The notes beneath the pieces were generated by a model. The model was given only the letters and a program-made list of their open reading frames with translations. It was not told the DNA's origin and did no database searches. This document shows, piece by piece, positions 36,862 to 46,467 of a stretch of 64,000 nucleotides of DNA. The DNA is from Thiothrix unzii (GTDB taxonomy: Bacteria; Pseudomonadota; Gammaproteobacteria; Thiotrichales; Thiotrichaceae). A program made the translations under genes and the position numbers. The stretch covers positions 2,170,001 to 2,234,000 of the forward strand of contig NZ_CP072793.1 in the NCBI RefSeq assembly GCF_017901175.1. The letters are read 5' to 3'. Within the stretch, counting starts at the first letter, position 1, and each line of letters opens with the position of its first letter.

Positions 36862-37674
36862 TCAAAAGAAACAATGTTGATCTTGCGGGAATGTGCCCGC
36901 CTTGACCGCTTGCACATAAGACGCAACCGCCTGTGGAATGGTTGCACCCGCACCGATAAAGTCTTGGGAAAACTTCGGGGCGCGTGGTGAAATGCCTAAC
37001 ATATCATAGAGCACCAACACCTGACCGTCGCATTCGCGCCCTGCCCCGATGCCAATCACCGGAATACTTAACGCATGACTGATGTGTTGCGCCAAACTGA
37101 CCGGGACGCACTCCAGCACCAACAAATCCGCACCAGCTTCTTGCAGCGCGTGTGCATCCGCTAACATTTGCTGCGCTACCGCTTCATCACGACCTTGCAC
37201 CCGATAACCGCCGAGTTTGTGTACCGATTGCGGTTGCAACCCCAAGTGCGCACACACCGGAACCCCGTGATGCGCCAATTGCGCCACTGTTGCGACTTGC
37301 GGCGCACCGCCTTCGAGTTTCACCATCTGCGCCCCACCCTCTTGCATTAACCGCGCACTGTTGCGCAAGGCTAATTCGGGCGAGGTATAACTCATAAACG
37401 GCAAATCACCAATCACCAAAGCCCGCTGGCACGCACGCGCCACCGCACGGGTGTGGTAAACCATTTCATCCATCGTCACCGGGACTGTGGTTTCATGACC
37501 CTGAATGACCATCCCTAATGAATCACCCACCAACAAAATATCAACGCCTTGTGCATCCAGCACCCGCGAAAAACTGGCATCGTAAGCCGTCAGCATGGCG
37601 ATTTTTTTCCCTTCACGCTTCATCTTATGCAAGGTAGTCACAGTGACACGGGCGGGGGCTTGGGTATTACTCAT
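36862..37674 (-). CDS. panB: 3-methyl-2-oxobutanoate hydroxymethyltransferase PanB
   Basis: 270 residues from ATG 37674, which has GGAG 8 nt upstream. Motifs: MLTAYDASFSRVLDAQGVDILLVGDSLGM (Mg and ketoacid binding), GGAQMVKLEGG, and IGIGAGRECDGQVLVLYDMLG. It catalyses the first committed step of pantothenate synthesis and heads the pan operon; scpB lies upstream on the same strand. Confidence 0.95.
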   Translation of the reverse strand: MSNTQAPARVTVTTLHKMKREGKKIAMLTAYDASFSRVLDAQGVDILLVGDSLGMVIQGHETTVPVTMDEMVYHTRAVARACQRALVIGDLPFMSYTSPELALRNSARLMQEGGAQMVKLEGGAPQVATVAQLAHHGVPVCAHLGLQPQSVHKLGGYRVQGRDEAVAQQMLADAHALQEAGADLLVLECVPVSLAQHISHALSIPVIGIGAGRECDGQVLVLYDMLGISPRAPKFSQDFIGAGATIPQAVASYVQAVKAGTFPQDQHCFF

Positions 37675-37729
37675 GGGATTTAGCTCCGAGAATCGGCAAA
37701 ATGTTGCAGCGCAGTATAACACATTGGTT

Positions 37730-38284
37730 TTATTTACTGTCTAATGCCAAGGGCAATTGATCAATATCCAAACCTTTCATCGCTAACAGGCTAGGCAATT
37801 CATCCAATGACTTCAAGTTAAAATAATCAAGGAATTGGCGGGTTGTCCCCAGCATTTCTGGTCTGCCCGGTACATCCTTATGCCCTAGCACCTTGACCCA
37901 CTCGCGCTCCAGCAAGGTTTTAATCACATTCGCATTCACCGCGACACCGCGCACCGCCTCGATTTCCGCACGGGTAATCGGCTGTCGCCATGCAATCAAC
38001 GCCAAGGTTTCAAGGAAAGCACGCGAATATTTCGCCGGTTTTTCCTCAGAATGACGCTGCACCCACGTCTGAAACGCCGCACGAGTTTGCAAGCGGAAAC
38101 CACTCGCCGTTTCTTGCAATTCAAAACTTTGCGTCGCGCACGCCGCCTGCAAAGTGTGCAACGCCACACGTATCGCCGAGCGCGACACACGCTCTTCGGG
38201 CAGAAAATAGCTTTCCAACTGCTCAAGCGACAACGGCTTATCCGCCGTGAGCAAAATTGCTTGCAAAATCAGTTCCAAATTCAC
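37730..38284 (-). CDS. scpB: Segregation and condensation protein ScpB
   Basis: 184 residues with two winged-helix domains. Family motifs are AILLTADKPLSLEQL at the N-terminus, SRAFLETLALIAWRQPITRAEIEAVRGV and GRPEMLGTTRQFLDYFNL. It partners ScpA and SMC in chromosome condensation. ScpA is not in the window, though it usually lies upstream of scpB; here the accessory island begins instead. Confidence 0.92.
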   Translation of the reverse strand: MNLELILQAILLTADKPLSLEQLESYFLPEERVSRSAIRVALHTLQAACATQSFELQETASGFRLQTRAAFQTWVQRHSEEKPAKYSRAFLETLALIAWRQPITRAEIEAVRGVAVNANVIKTLLEREWVKVLGHKDVPGRPEMLGTTRQFLDYFNLKSLDELPSLLAMKGLDIDQLPLALDSK

Positions 38285-38708
38285 CGCTCACCCCATAGGG
38301 ATTTCCGTTACAAAGTCGTGACAGCGCGGAAGCGTAGCCCGATGCGGGGGGATGTGCAAGCGGTGCGCTAGGGTGTATTTGGTGTGGGTATTTTTAATCA
38401 ACTTATGCTACAGTTTCCAGCAATCTGGTAATACCCCAACAACAGCACACCAATCATAACAACACGTACCCGACCCTATGCTGGTCTGTTATGACACGGT
38501 AGGGCGGTAGCGTGTTTGTGGTTTGTGAAGTGGTGTTGGGAAACTGTTTGTACGTTGATAAGAATATACGCCGTGCAAATCCCAGATTGGACGGAACGCT
38601 GGCGAATGGGGAGATGAAGTCTGTGTCAATAAATTCTCACAGGCTCAGTATACTAATATTTCAGGACGCTAGATATGCAACTGTTATGCACAAAAAAGGA
38701 GAAATACC
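38285..38708. other. Gene-free junction between scpB and the accessory island
   Basis: 424 bp with no convincing ORF; only short frames. A partial palindrome CCGACCCTATG...CGGTAGGGCGG occurs around 38470-38508. The first half is GC-rich like the core genome and the last ~150 bp more AT-rich, marking the likely left edge of the island. The scpB promoter should lie in the first part. Confidence 0.5.
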
Positions 38709-39023
38709 GTGGCAAATAATTGGAATATTCCAAACTGGCTAGAAATCGAAGTTCGAGAAAGAGATACAGTCTGCGTCTATTGCGGAAAAGCATTCACACC
38801 AGCAAAAGTTTCAACAAGAACGGCTACAAGTTGGGAACACATTATTAACGATGAAAAGATTATTACAAGAGAAAATATTGCGTTATGTTGCCGTGGTTGC
38901 AACTCAAGCAAAGGACAAAAGCAACTTTCTATTTGGCTTCAATCCAAATATTGTAAAGAGCATGGCATCACCGTCGAATCAGTTGCACCTATAATAAAAC
39001 GTGCTATTGCTAATGGTCAGTGA
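38709..39023 (+). CDS. HNH endonuclease
   Basis: 104 residues. CVYCGKAF and CCRGCNSSKG form two zinc-knuckle Cys pairs, and SWEHIINDEKIITRENIALC carries the HNH His and Asn. It starts with GTG at 38709, 7 nt after AAAAGGAGAA. HNH proteins of this size nick or cut DNA and are found in phages, defence loci and mobile elements. It stands alone at the left end of the accessory island. Confidence 0.82.
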   Translation: MANNWNIPNWLEIEVRERDTVCVYCGKAFTPAKVSTRTATSWEHIINDEKIITRENIALCCRGCNSSKGQKQLSIWLQSKYCKEHGITVESVAPIIKRAIANGQ

Positions 39024-39154
39024 AGCCCTGCACAAAAAATTACTAAAATCGACTATATGAACCCTAATCTCCTCAATTTTGCTGTGCTTGCTATTTGACA
39101 TCATCCGTTCCATAATTAAACATCTTACTTATCATCTTACCGAGGTTCATGCTT

Positions 39155-39412
39155 ATGATGGCGGCTACTGTCAGACTGTCCAGCAAAGGACAGATCGTCA
39201 TACCCAAAGATGTAAGGGACTCTTTACATTGGGGTGTTGGTGTTGAGCTGATATTGGTGACAACAGAACATGGGGTCATGCTACAAACCAAGCCAAAACA
39301 ACAGCGTAGGCTTCCTGCAAACTCCTTACGGGGATTTTTACAGCATACGGGTGCGCCTGTTTCAACTGAGACACTTTGCCGACCTGTTGAGTACACCAAT
39401 GATCGCTTTTGA
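39155..39412 (+). CDS. vapB: AbrB/MazE-type antitoxin (VapB)
   Basis: About 85 residues with an N-terminal SpoVT/AbrB DNA-binding fold (VRLSSKGQIVIPKDVRDSLHWGVGVELIL) and a toxin-binding C-terminus. Three in-frame ATGs (39149, 39155, 39158) compete; 39155 gives the best spacing to GAGG. Its 3' end overlaps the PIN toxin by 14 bp, the usual VapBC coupling. Confidence 0.87.
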   Translation: MMAATVRLSSKGQIVIPKDVRDSLHWGVGVELILVTTEHGVMLQTKPKQQRRLPANSLRGFLQHTGAPVSTETLCRPVEYTNDRF

Positions 39413-39791
39413 TACTAATTTATTGGTGCGCATCGCAGTCAACGATGACCAAACCCAAGCCGACATTGCCGAACAACTGATTAATAATAATGATGTTTTC
39501 ATTTCCAGGACGGTATTACTGGAGACTGAGTGGGTACTCCGTTCAGTCTATAAAATATCCCGTAGCGACATAGCATCATTTTTTGAGAATGTCCTGATAA
39601 CCGAAAATATCGTCATAGAGAACCCAACAGAGGTTGGACAAGCCCTTGGGTGGTATAAGTTGGGTGCTGATTTTGCTGATGCTATGCACTTGTGCATTTG
39701 TGGGGATAGCTTGATGCACACTTTTGACGCGGAGTTTTGCAAAGCAGCCAGCAGGGCAGGCATTACACCAGCATTCAAGGTCTTAAAATAA
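39399..39791 (+). CDS. vapC: PIN-domain toxin VapC
   Basis: 130 residues. The acidic active-site residues are visible in FDTNLL (first Asp), LETEWVL (Glu), ADFADAMHL and TFDAEF (C-terminal Asps). It should be a ribonuclease neutralised by the AbrB-type antitoxin encoded just upstream. ATG 39399 starts directly at the conserved MIAFDTN. Confidence 0.88.
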   Translation: MIAFDTNLLVRIAVNDDQTQADIAEQLINNNDVFISRTVLLETEWVLRSVYKISRSDIASFFENVLITENIVIENPTEVGQALGWYKLGADFADAMHLCICGDSLMHTFDAEFCKAASRAGITPAFKVLK

Positions 39792-39894
39792 ACATTATTA
39801 ATCAAATGCATAGCGAGTTATTCAACGACGGACGCGGTGACAGCCCACAACTCCAACCACCCTACTCCCCGCCGCGCTCATCAATTCGGACGTT

Positions 39895-40070
39895 GAGGCT
39901 GTAGAAGAACCTCAAAACCACTTTTTCGACTTTTGAAATTTGAATAAAAAACAAACGTGAAATTCTACGTAAATCTTTGAGGAGTTTTCAGTGAAACATG
40001 TCAAAAAATTTATGTACATCATGCCACTTTTGAGATTTTTCTAGAGAGACTTAGGTTTTTCTACACCCTC
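39895..40070. mobile_element. Candidate MITE (176 bp) with ~19-bp terminal inverted repeats
   Basis: The ends read GAGGCTGTAGAAGAACCT (left) and, on the opposite strand, GAGGGTGTAGAAAAACCT (right); 16 of 18 positions match. GTT flanks both ends and could be a 3-bp target duplication. The interior is AT-rich with no ORF. It resembles a deletion derivative of a transposon whose ends start GAGGnTGTAGAA. No autonomous partner is in the window. Confidence 0.6.
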
Positions 40071-40093
40071 GTTATGCCTTTTAAGGACAAACC

Positions 40094-41054
40094 GTGAAAA
40101 TAGAGAAAATTAGCATTAAAAATTGGAGATCAATAAAGAATCAAGTCATCCATGCTCAAGACTTGATGGTGATAATTGGTCAAAACAATCACGGGAAGTC
40201 CAACTTACTATCATCAATATTATTTTTCTTTGGTGAGATTAAGCATCATGATCTTGACTTCCATCGTGGATCCACAGAACTGTTTGTTGAATTGCAATTT
40301 GGAAATCTAGATGATTCTGACAAAACAACCTTCAAAAAATATCTTACCTCTGAAGAAAAAATTGTCGTGAGAAAAACTGCGTACTCAGGTGGTAGCTTTG
40401 AGTATCGAGGTTATATTGAAAATCCAACAGAAGAGTGGCTTCAAGAAGCAAATGCCAATGCATACACAAAAAGAGAGCTGGTCAGCAGCCTTCCGTTTCA
40501 TCCGCATATTCCCGATACAGGTAGAATTTCAAAGCAAGATATTATTGATGCTCAAATTGCATACATAGAACAAAATAGAGACTCAATAAGTTTCAGCTTT
40601 GAGTTGGAGACTACAAATTTTTTAGGTCTTAAATCGGTCGCCAGTGGGATATTTGGAGAGGTATACTTCATTCCGGCGATCAAGGAAGCATCCGAGGATT
40701 TTACATCAAAGGATTCAAGCGTCTTCGGAAAAATGTATGCAGACGTTGTGGCATTAATGTCAGAAAGCAACGAAGACTGGAAGACAACAAAAGAAAGTCT
40801 CGGAAAGCTATTCGCAACACTAAACAAGAAAGATAAAGATGGCAAGATCAACAAAGCACGACCTCAACAGCTTTCTGACTTTGAAGAAGAACTAGCATCA
40901 GAGCTAGTCACGTGGGGGGCGAGAGTTGATATAGAGGTAAGTTCCCCTGATATTGAAAGCGTATTTAAAGCCAACACACAGGTGTGGATTGATGATGGGG
41001 TGAGGACTGATATAAAACGAAAAGGCCACGGATTACAGAGGGCATTAACAGTTA
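40094..41054 (+). pseudogene. AAA/RecF-OLD-like ATPase, 3' end removed at IS630 copy 2
   Basis: About 320 residues remain. Walker A is GQNNHGKSN (residues about 29-37) after the N-terminal KIEKISIKNWRSIKN typical of RecF/SMC-like ATPases. The last native residues are KRKGHGLQRAL, the family signature loop; Walker B and any C-terminal TOPRIM are missing. It starts with GTG after AAGGA. The frame enters the IS at 41055 and stops. Relatives act in anti-phage defence or DNA repair. Markedly AT-rich, suggesting acquisition by transfer. Confidence 0.85.
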
Positions 41055-41178
41055 AGTAACTAGCTAGAAGTTTCCACGTATAAGATCCTGCTGGTGTAAA
41101 CTGGTAGTTTGTCACTTAAGAATGTCCGCACCGATGAAATTTGCCCAGCCGATCCCTGAAGAAATCCGCGTGACCTTG

Positions 41179-42492
41179 GAGTCTGTCAAATAAACTGTGT
41201 AACACGTTTTTCATAGGGCGGAGAGCGGAACCCGCTCTTCACCGAACATAAGTAAAAAAGTCTGCAAAGCGGGTTTCCAGTGGTGAATGACCGACCACTT
41301 TTGCGAGGCTTCGCGTACCGCCAAATACAGGCTTTTGAGGGCTGAACTGTCATTGGGAAAGATGCGCCGGTTGCGGGTAAACTTGCGCAAACTCATGTTC
41401 AGGGATTCAATCGCATTGGTGGTGTAAATCACTTTGCGGATCTCCGGCTGGAACTGGAAAAACGGGATGACATTCGCCCAGTTACCGCGCCATAGACGCA
41501 CGACTGCTTTGTATTTGTTACCCCATTCGGTGTCGAGGGCTTCCAGTTCGTGTTCGGCTTCTTCAGCAGTGCTGGACTGGTAAATGCGCTTGAGGGCAGC
41601 GACCACACCTTTGGTATCCTTGGCGGTGACGTAGCGCAAGCTGGCGCGAACCATGTGTACCATGCACAACTGGGTCAGCGTTTTGGGGAAGACCGCGTTG
41701 ACGGCTTCAGGCAAGCCGTTTAAGCCATCCATGCACGCCACGTAGATGTCTTGTACGCCCCGGTGGCGTAGTTCCGTCAAGACCGATAACCAGAACTTGG
41801 CACCTTCATTTTCTGCCAACCAGATGCCCAACACGTCCTTTTCACCGCGTAAGTTGACCGCCAATACCACATGGGCTGATTTATTGATGACCTGCTTATC
41901 TTGTTGAACTTTAACGACAATCCCATCGAGCCAGACAATCGGGTAGATATTATCCAGTGCTCGCGTCTGCCACGCTTTAGCTTCGCCCTGAACGGCTTCG
42001 GTTACTTCCGCGATCAGCGTATGCGAGATGTCCACCCCGTACAGGCGTTTGATCGTGTCTTCGATGTCGCGGGTGGTCATGCCTTTGGCGTACAGCGTCA
42101 GGATGTGTTCTTCCATCCCTGCTAACCGTATTTGGCGTTTTTGTATCAACTTCGGCTCAAAGCTGCCATCACGGTCACGCGGTGTCTCTACCTGCAACTC
42201 ACCAAATTCGCCTTTGATGGTCTTGTTGCCTTTGCCGTTACGGGTATTGCTGCGCCGTTGCCCGGCTTCGCTACGCTCACCCTTGTCGTAGTTTAGGTGC
42301 ACATCCAATTCGGCTTCCAAGCTGCGGTTGATCATCCGCTGCAAGAGCTGGCTGTAAAGGTTTTTGACATCAGCAGGCGTTTTGCAATCGCTGAGTAAGT
42401 CATCCATGAGTTTCGGGTCGAGGCGTTCCATGTTACTGCTCCTTCTTGGGATTCACGTTATATAGCAGTTACACAGTTCAGTTTACAGTCTC
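41179..42492 (-). mobile_element. IS256-family insertion sequence, copy 1 (1314 bp), inside IS630
   Basis: Bounded by the 8-bp direct repeat TGACCTTG (41171-41178 and 42493-42500), which occurs once in the uninterrupted IS630 copy 1. Terminal inverted repeats of about 25 bp begin GAG(T/A)CTGT and end CTGTGTAAC. This is direct proof of insertion by transposition. Confidence 0.96.
41211..42431 (-). CDS. IS256-family transposase
   Basis: 406 residues. The mutator-type transposase has a DDE core: VWLDGIVVKV (first Asp), YVACMDGLNGLPEAV (second Asp) and the Glu within YTTNAIESLN. An N-terminal MERLDPKLMDDLLSDCKTPADV region is typical. GGAGCAG precedes the ATG. The translated sequence is identical to that of copy 2, so at least one transposition or duplication was recent. 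Confidence 0.95.
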   Translation of the reverse strand: MERLDPKLMDDLLSDCKTPADVKNLYSQLLQRMINRSLEAELDVHLNYDKGERSEAGQRRSNTRNGKGNKTIKGEFGELQVETPRDRDGSFEPKLIQKRQIRLAGMEEHILTLYAKGMTTRDIEDTIKRLYGVDISHTLIAEVTEAVQGEAKAWQTRALDNIYPIVWLDGIVVKVQQDKQVINKSAHVVLAVNLRGEKDVLGIWLAENEGAKFWLSVLTELRHRGVQDIYVACMDGLNGLPEAVNAVFPKTLTQLCMVHMVRASLRYVTAKDTKGVVAALKRIYQSSTAEEAEHELEALDTEWGNKYKAVVRLWRGNWANVIPFFQFQPEIRKVIYTTNAIESLNMSLRKFTRNRRIFPNDSSALKSLYLAVREASQKWSVIHHWKPALQTFLLMFGEERVPLSAL

Positions 42493-43481
42493 TGACCTTG
42501 CAGGAAATGTATATGAACCACCCTACATTCCGCTGTCGTCAACGTGCGCAAGCAATTTTGTTGAGTACACGCGGCTTTACCCTTGCGGAACTGTGGTCAA
42601 TCTTGGATGTACGGCGCGATGCCATCAGTGAGTGGCTCGACCGCTGGGAACATGAAGGGCTGCTGGGACTTTACGACCGTCCCCGCTCTGGTTGCCCCCG
42701 GATATACACAGAAGCTGAAGTAGCGTTGTTGAAAACCCTAGTGGACGAAGAGCCACGCCAAATCAAGACGGCTCAAACCAAACTGGCTGATCTAACCCAG
42801 AAAGTAGCCAGTACCAGCACCTTGAAACGCCTGTTAAAAAAAAGTTCCACTACCTCTGGAAGCGGATGCGTAACTCATTGAAAGATAAACGTGACCCCGT
42901 GGCTTTCAAGCGTGAGCAGGAAATTCAAGCATTACTCCACCAGCAAGCGGCGGCTGGCAAGTTGCTTATTTACTACTTCGATGGTTCAGGTTTTACCACA
43001 ACTCCTTGCGTCCCTTACGGGTGGCAGAAACGGGGGAAACACGCAGGCTACTCACAGCTCAGAGCAAACGCTTGAATGTCTTGGGTTTTATGAGCCTAGA
43101 CAACGATAGTTTTTTCCACACGGTGGAAGGGCGCGTTGACTCACAAGCTGCCATCGCCGCCTTTAATGCCTTTGCTGACCGTTATGCCGAAGAATTTGCA
43201 CAAACAAAAATACCTTGCTTGGTTATTCTGGATAACGCCCCGATACAAACCAGCAAAGCCTTTCTTGGTAAACGTGAAGATTGGATGTTGGCGGGAATTT
43301 GCTTACATTTTTTGCCAACCTACAGCCCTGAACTCAATCCTATCGAAATACTCTGGCGAAAAATCAAATATGAATGGTTGCCGCTGGATGCCTATAAAAG
43401 CTACAAGGACATGAAGGAACTGGTGTTAGCTATACTGGCTGGCTTTGGCGAAAAATACACGATAACTTTTGGATAATTACT

Positions 43482-44569
43482 TATCACCAATTAGATAACG
43501 AACTCAAGAAAAAATATAATGAACAACTTATTGAAGATCGAAAAAAAATCAAAGAATTGGAATTTAAAATACAAGAAGAAAAAAAATCCATTGAGGATGA
43601 AATCACACATCGAGTCAAAAATGAAAAAATTAAAATTGAAAAAGATATAAAAAGAAAAATAGAAGAAGAGCAAGCCGAACAAATTAAAGCATTAAAGGAA
43701 GAAATAGAAGAAAAATCCAATCAAGTTAAAGACCTAAATAAATCAAAAGCAGAAATTGAGCGTCTAAAAAGAGAAAAAGAAGAGTTGAGAGATAAAATAG
43801 AATTTGAATCCCAGCAACAATTAAATAAAATGATAAACGAAGAGAGAGAAAAAATAAAAAGAATAGAAGAAGATAAATCAAAATTAAAAGTATCAGAGAA
43901 AGAAAATATTATAAATCAATTGCAGGAACAATTACGAGAAGCTCAAAGAAAAGCTGCGCAAGGTTCCACTCAACTACAGGGAGAGGTTCATGAGCTAGCC
44001 ATTGAGGATTGGCTGATAAATAATTTTCCATTAGATTCTATTCAAGAAATAAAGAAAGGAGAAAAAGGTGCAGATTGTATTCAAATAGTAAATACATATA
44101 ACAGGCAGAATTGTGGTTCAATTTATTACGAGAGCAAACGCACAAAACACTTTCAAGTAAGCTGGATAGAAAAATTCAAATCTGACATTCGAGACAAAAA
44201 TGCCAATATTGGTGTTCTAGTAACAGATACCATGCCTCAAGACATGAAAAGAATGGGATTAAAAGAAGGCATCTGGATTTGTTCTTTTGATGAATTCAAA
44301 TCTCTTTGTCCTGTTCTTCGTGAAACACTTATTCAAATCAGTAACGCCATTATTACACAAGAAAATAAAGGTGATAAAATGATTATGTTATACGACTTTT
44401 TAACCAGCAATGAATTTAGATTGCAAGTTGAAGCGATTGTAGAAGGTTTTACGCAGATGAAAAATGATTTGGATTCTGAGAAGAGAGCCATGACTAATAT
44501 ATGGAAAAAACGAGAAAAGCAAATAGAGAAAGTTCTTATTAATACAACTCATATGTATGGCTCAATAAA
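43482..44569 (+). pseudogene. DUF2130-domain protein, truncated at both ends by IS elements
   Basis: The open frame enters from the IS630 border (first native codons after TA read HQLDNELKKKYNEQL) with no start of its own until a TTG at 43557. It has a long Lys/Glu coiled coil, then the DUF2130 domain (GEVHELAIEDWLINNFPLDSIQEIKKGEKGADC, IYYESKRTKHFQVSWIEKFKSDIRDKNANIGVLVTD). The C-terminus NTTHMYGSIK is cut by IS256 copy 2, where relatives continue. The conserved GADC... ESK pattern resembles PD-(D/E)XK nucleases (inference). Extremely AT-rich. Confidence 0.8.
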
Positions 44570-45883
44570 GAGACTGTAAACTGAACTGTGTAACTGCTAT
44601 ATAACGTGAATCCCAAGAAGGAGCAGTAACATGGAACGCCTCGACCCGAAACTCATGGATGACTTACTCAGCGATTGCAAAACGCCTGCTGATGTCAAAA
44701 ACCTTTACAGCCAGCTCTTGCAGCGGATGATCAACCGCAGCTTGGAAGCCGAATTGGATGTGCACCTAAACTACGACAAGGGTGAGCGTAGCGAAGCCGG
44801 GCAACGGCGCAGCAATACCCGTAACGGCAAAGGCAACAAGACCATCAAAGGCGAATTTGGTGAGTTGCAGGTAGAGACACCGCGTGACCGTGATGGCAGC
44901 TTTGAGCCGAAGTTGATACAAAAACGCCAAATACGGTTAGCAGGGATGGAAGAACACATCCTGACGCTGTACGCCAAAGGCATGACCACCCGCGACATCG
45001 AAGACACGATCAAACGCCTGTACGGGGTGGACATCTCGCATACGCTGATCGCGGAAGTAACCGAAGCCGTTCAGGGCGAAGCTAAAGCGTGGCAGACGCG
45101 AGCACTGGATAATATCTACCCGATTGTCTGGCTCGATGGGATTGTCGTTAAAGTTCAACAAGATAAGCAGGTCATCAATAAATCAGCCCATGTGGTATTG
45201 GCGGTCAACTTACGCGGTGAAAAGGACGTGTTGGGCATCTGGTTGGCAGAAAATGAAGGTGCCAAGTTCTGGTTATCGGTCTTGACGGAACTACGCCACC
45301 GGGGCGTACAAGACATCTACGTGGCGTGCATGGATGGCTTAAACGGCTTGCCTGAAGCCGTCAACGCGGTCTTCCCCAAAACGCTGACCCAGTTGTGCAT
45401 GGTACACATGGTTCGCGCCAGCTTGCGCTACGTCACCGCCAAGGATACCAAAGGTGTGGTCGCTGCCCTCAAGCGCATTTACCAGTCCAGCACTGCTGAA
45501 GAAGCCGAACACGAACTGGAAGCCCTCGACACCGAATGGGGTAACAAATACAAAGCAGTCGTGCGTCTATGGCGCGGTAACTGGGCGAATGTCATCCCGT
45601 TTTTCCAGTTCCAGCCGGAGATCCGCAAAGTGATTTACACCACCAATGCGATTGAATCCCTGAACATGAGTTTGCGCAAGTTTACCCGCAACCGGCGCAT
45701 CTTTCCCAATGACAGTTCAGCCCTCAAAAGCCTGTATTTGGCGGTACGCGAAGCCTCGCAAAAGTGGTCGGTCATTCACCACTGGAAACCCGCTTTGCAG
45801 ACTTTTTTACTTATGTTCGGTGAAGAGCGGGTTCCGCTCTCCGCCCTATGAAAAACGTGTTACACAGTTTATTTGACAGACTC
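44570..45883 (+). mobile_element. IS256-family insertion sequence, copy 2 (1314 bp), no target duplication
   Basis: Same length and ends as copy 1 but in the opposite orientation. The 8 bp on its left (TCAATAAA, DUF2130 gene) and right (GGCAGCTA, fitB) do not match, unlike copy 1. The missing duplication implies recombination or adjacent deletion after insertion. Confidence 0.95.
44631..45851 (+). CDS. IS256-family transposase
   Basis: 406 residues, identical in translation to the copy at 41211-42431, with the same ribosome-binding site and DDE motifs (LDGIVVKV, CMDGLNGLPEAV, TNAIESLN). Intact and presumably functional. Confidence 0.95.
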   Translation: MERLDPKLMDDLLSDCKTPADVKNLYSQLLQRMINRSLEAELDVHLNYDKGERSEAGQRRSNTRNGKGNKTIKGEFGELQVETPRDRDGSFEPKLIQKRQIRLAGMEEHILTLYAKGMTTRDIEDTIKRLYGVDISHTLIAEVTEAVQGEAKAWQTRALDNIYPIVWLDGIVVKVQQDKQVINKSAHVVLAVNLRGEKDVLGIWLAENEGAKFWLSVLTELRHRGVQDIYVACMDGLNGLPEAVNAVFPKTLTQLCMVHMVRASLRYVTAKDTKGVVAALKRIYQSSTAEEAEHELEALDTEWGNKYKAVVRLWRGNWANVIPFFQFQPEIRKVIYTTNAIESLNMSLRKFTRNRRIFPNDSSALKSLYLAVREASQKWSVIHHWKPALQTFLLMFGEERVPLSAL

Positions 45884-46093
45884 GGCAGCTACGTTATCCA
45901 GCCATATTTCCAATTCGGCTGCACGTTGGCTATCCTGATCCCGCGTTAATTCTATACCCGCCTGAATTTCAGCTAATGTTACCGCCGAGAGGTATAAATC
46001 CTTATCGTCGACGGACTGAATCCACGCGACAACTGCCCCATGCGGTTTTTGTCTCCTGAGTTCAGAGACAACATTCGTATCCAACAAGTACAT
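45884..46093 (-). pseudogene. FitB-type PIN-domain toxin, C-terminus removed by IS256 copy 2
   Basis: 70 native residues remain: MYLLDTNVVSELRR, LYLSAVTLAEIQAGIELTRDQD, AELEIWLDNVAAE. These contain the first two acidic residues of the PIN site. Family members are about 140 residues, and the second half with the last catalytic Asps is missing. The frame reads three residues into the IS and stops. Almost certainly inactive. Confidence 0.88.
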
Positions 46094-46096
46094 GAT

Positions 46097-46360
46097 TTAT
46101 AGAACCTCTTGTACCCGTCTTCTGCGAGCTTGCCCGCGCTCTGGCAACACAAGCTCACCACGCCCCGCGTCAGACAGCAATAAATCTTTCAGTGATGGTT
46201 TTGCGACGGCTTGGAGTCTACGCCAGACTTCAACAGGAACGAGAACCGCCGTTTCAGCACCACGCCGGGTGACTACTTGCGGCCCTTGCGCAAGACACGC
46301 ATCCAAAAACTCGCTAAACCGCGCTTTAGCATCTTGGACAGCCCAAGTTTGCATAAGCAT
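46097..46360 (-). CDS. Phd/YefM-type antitoxin
   Basis: 87 residues with the Phd/YefM N-terminal fold (WAVQDAKARFSEFLDACLAQGPQVVTRRGAETAVLVPVEVW). The C-terminal toxin-binding tail is rich in Arg/Glu. It ends 3 bp before the truncated PIN toxin, the normal antitoxin-first arrangement. It now stands without a working toxin. Confidence 0.86.
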   Translation of the reverse strand: MLMQTWAVQDAKARFSEFLDACLAQGPQVVTRRGAETAVLVPVEVWRRLQAVAKPSLKDLLLSDAGRGELVLPERGQARRRRVQEVL

Positions 46361-46467
46361 ACCTCGTAAATGACTAGTTAGATGACCAGTCTATCCCGCC
46401 TTATCTTAAAGCGCAAATGTTACCCCCCTCTTGACATCGGTATAACCATTGTCATACTCTAATTCAC

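Larger units (their letters stand above)
41122..43476 (+). pseudogene. IS630 transposase, disrupted by IS256 and frameshifts
   Basis: The N-terminal ~18 codons (from 41122, MSAPMKFAQPIPEEIR) are separated by the IS256 insertion from the remainder (42493 onward). The remainder repeats the layout of copy 1: helix-turn-helix frame to 42881, a -1 shift at eight A's, a frame ending at 43075, then another -1 shift at five G's to the frame ending at 43476 with the VILDNAP and SPELNPIEILW catalytic residues. This copy cannot make a full transposase. Confidence 0.88.
41053..43483 (+). mobile_element. IS630-family insertion sequence, copy 2, split by a nested IS256
   Basis: The element runs 41055-43481 with TA at both borders (41053-41054, 43482-43483). 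Without the nested IS256 (1314 bp) and its 8-bp duplication it is 1105 bp, the same as copy 1. At the protein level only a Ser/Asn difference was noticed between copies. Its two flanks belong to different genes (ATPase on the left, DUF2130 on the right), so sequence was lost or rearranged around it. Confidence 0.92.

Noticed and set aside
38512-38742. 76-residue plus-strand frame before the HNH gene
   Set aside because: Weak coding character, overlaps the HNH ribosome-binding region and resembles no family.
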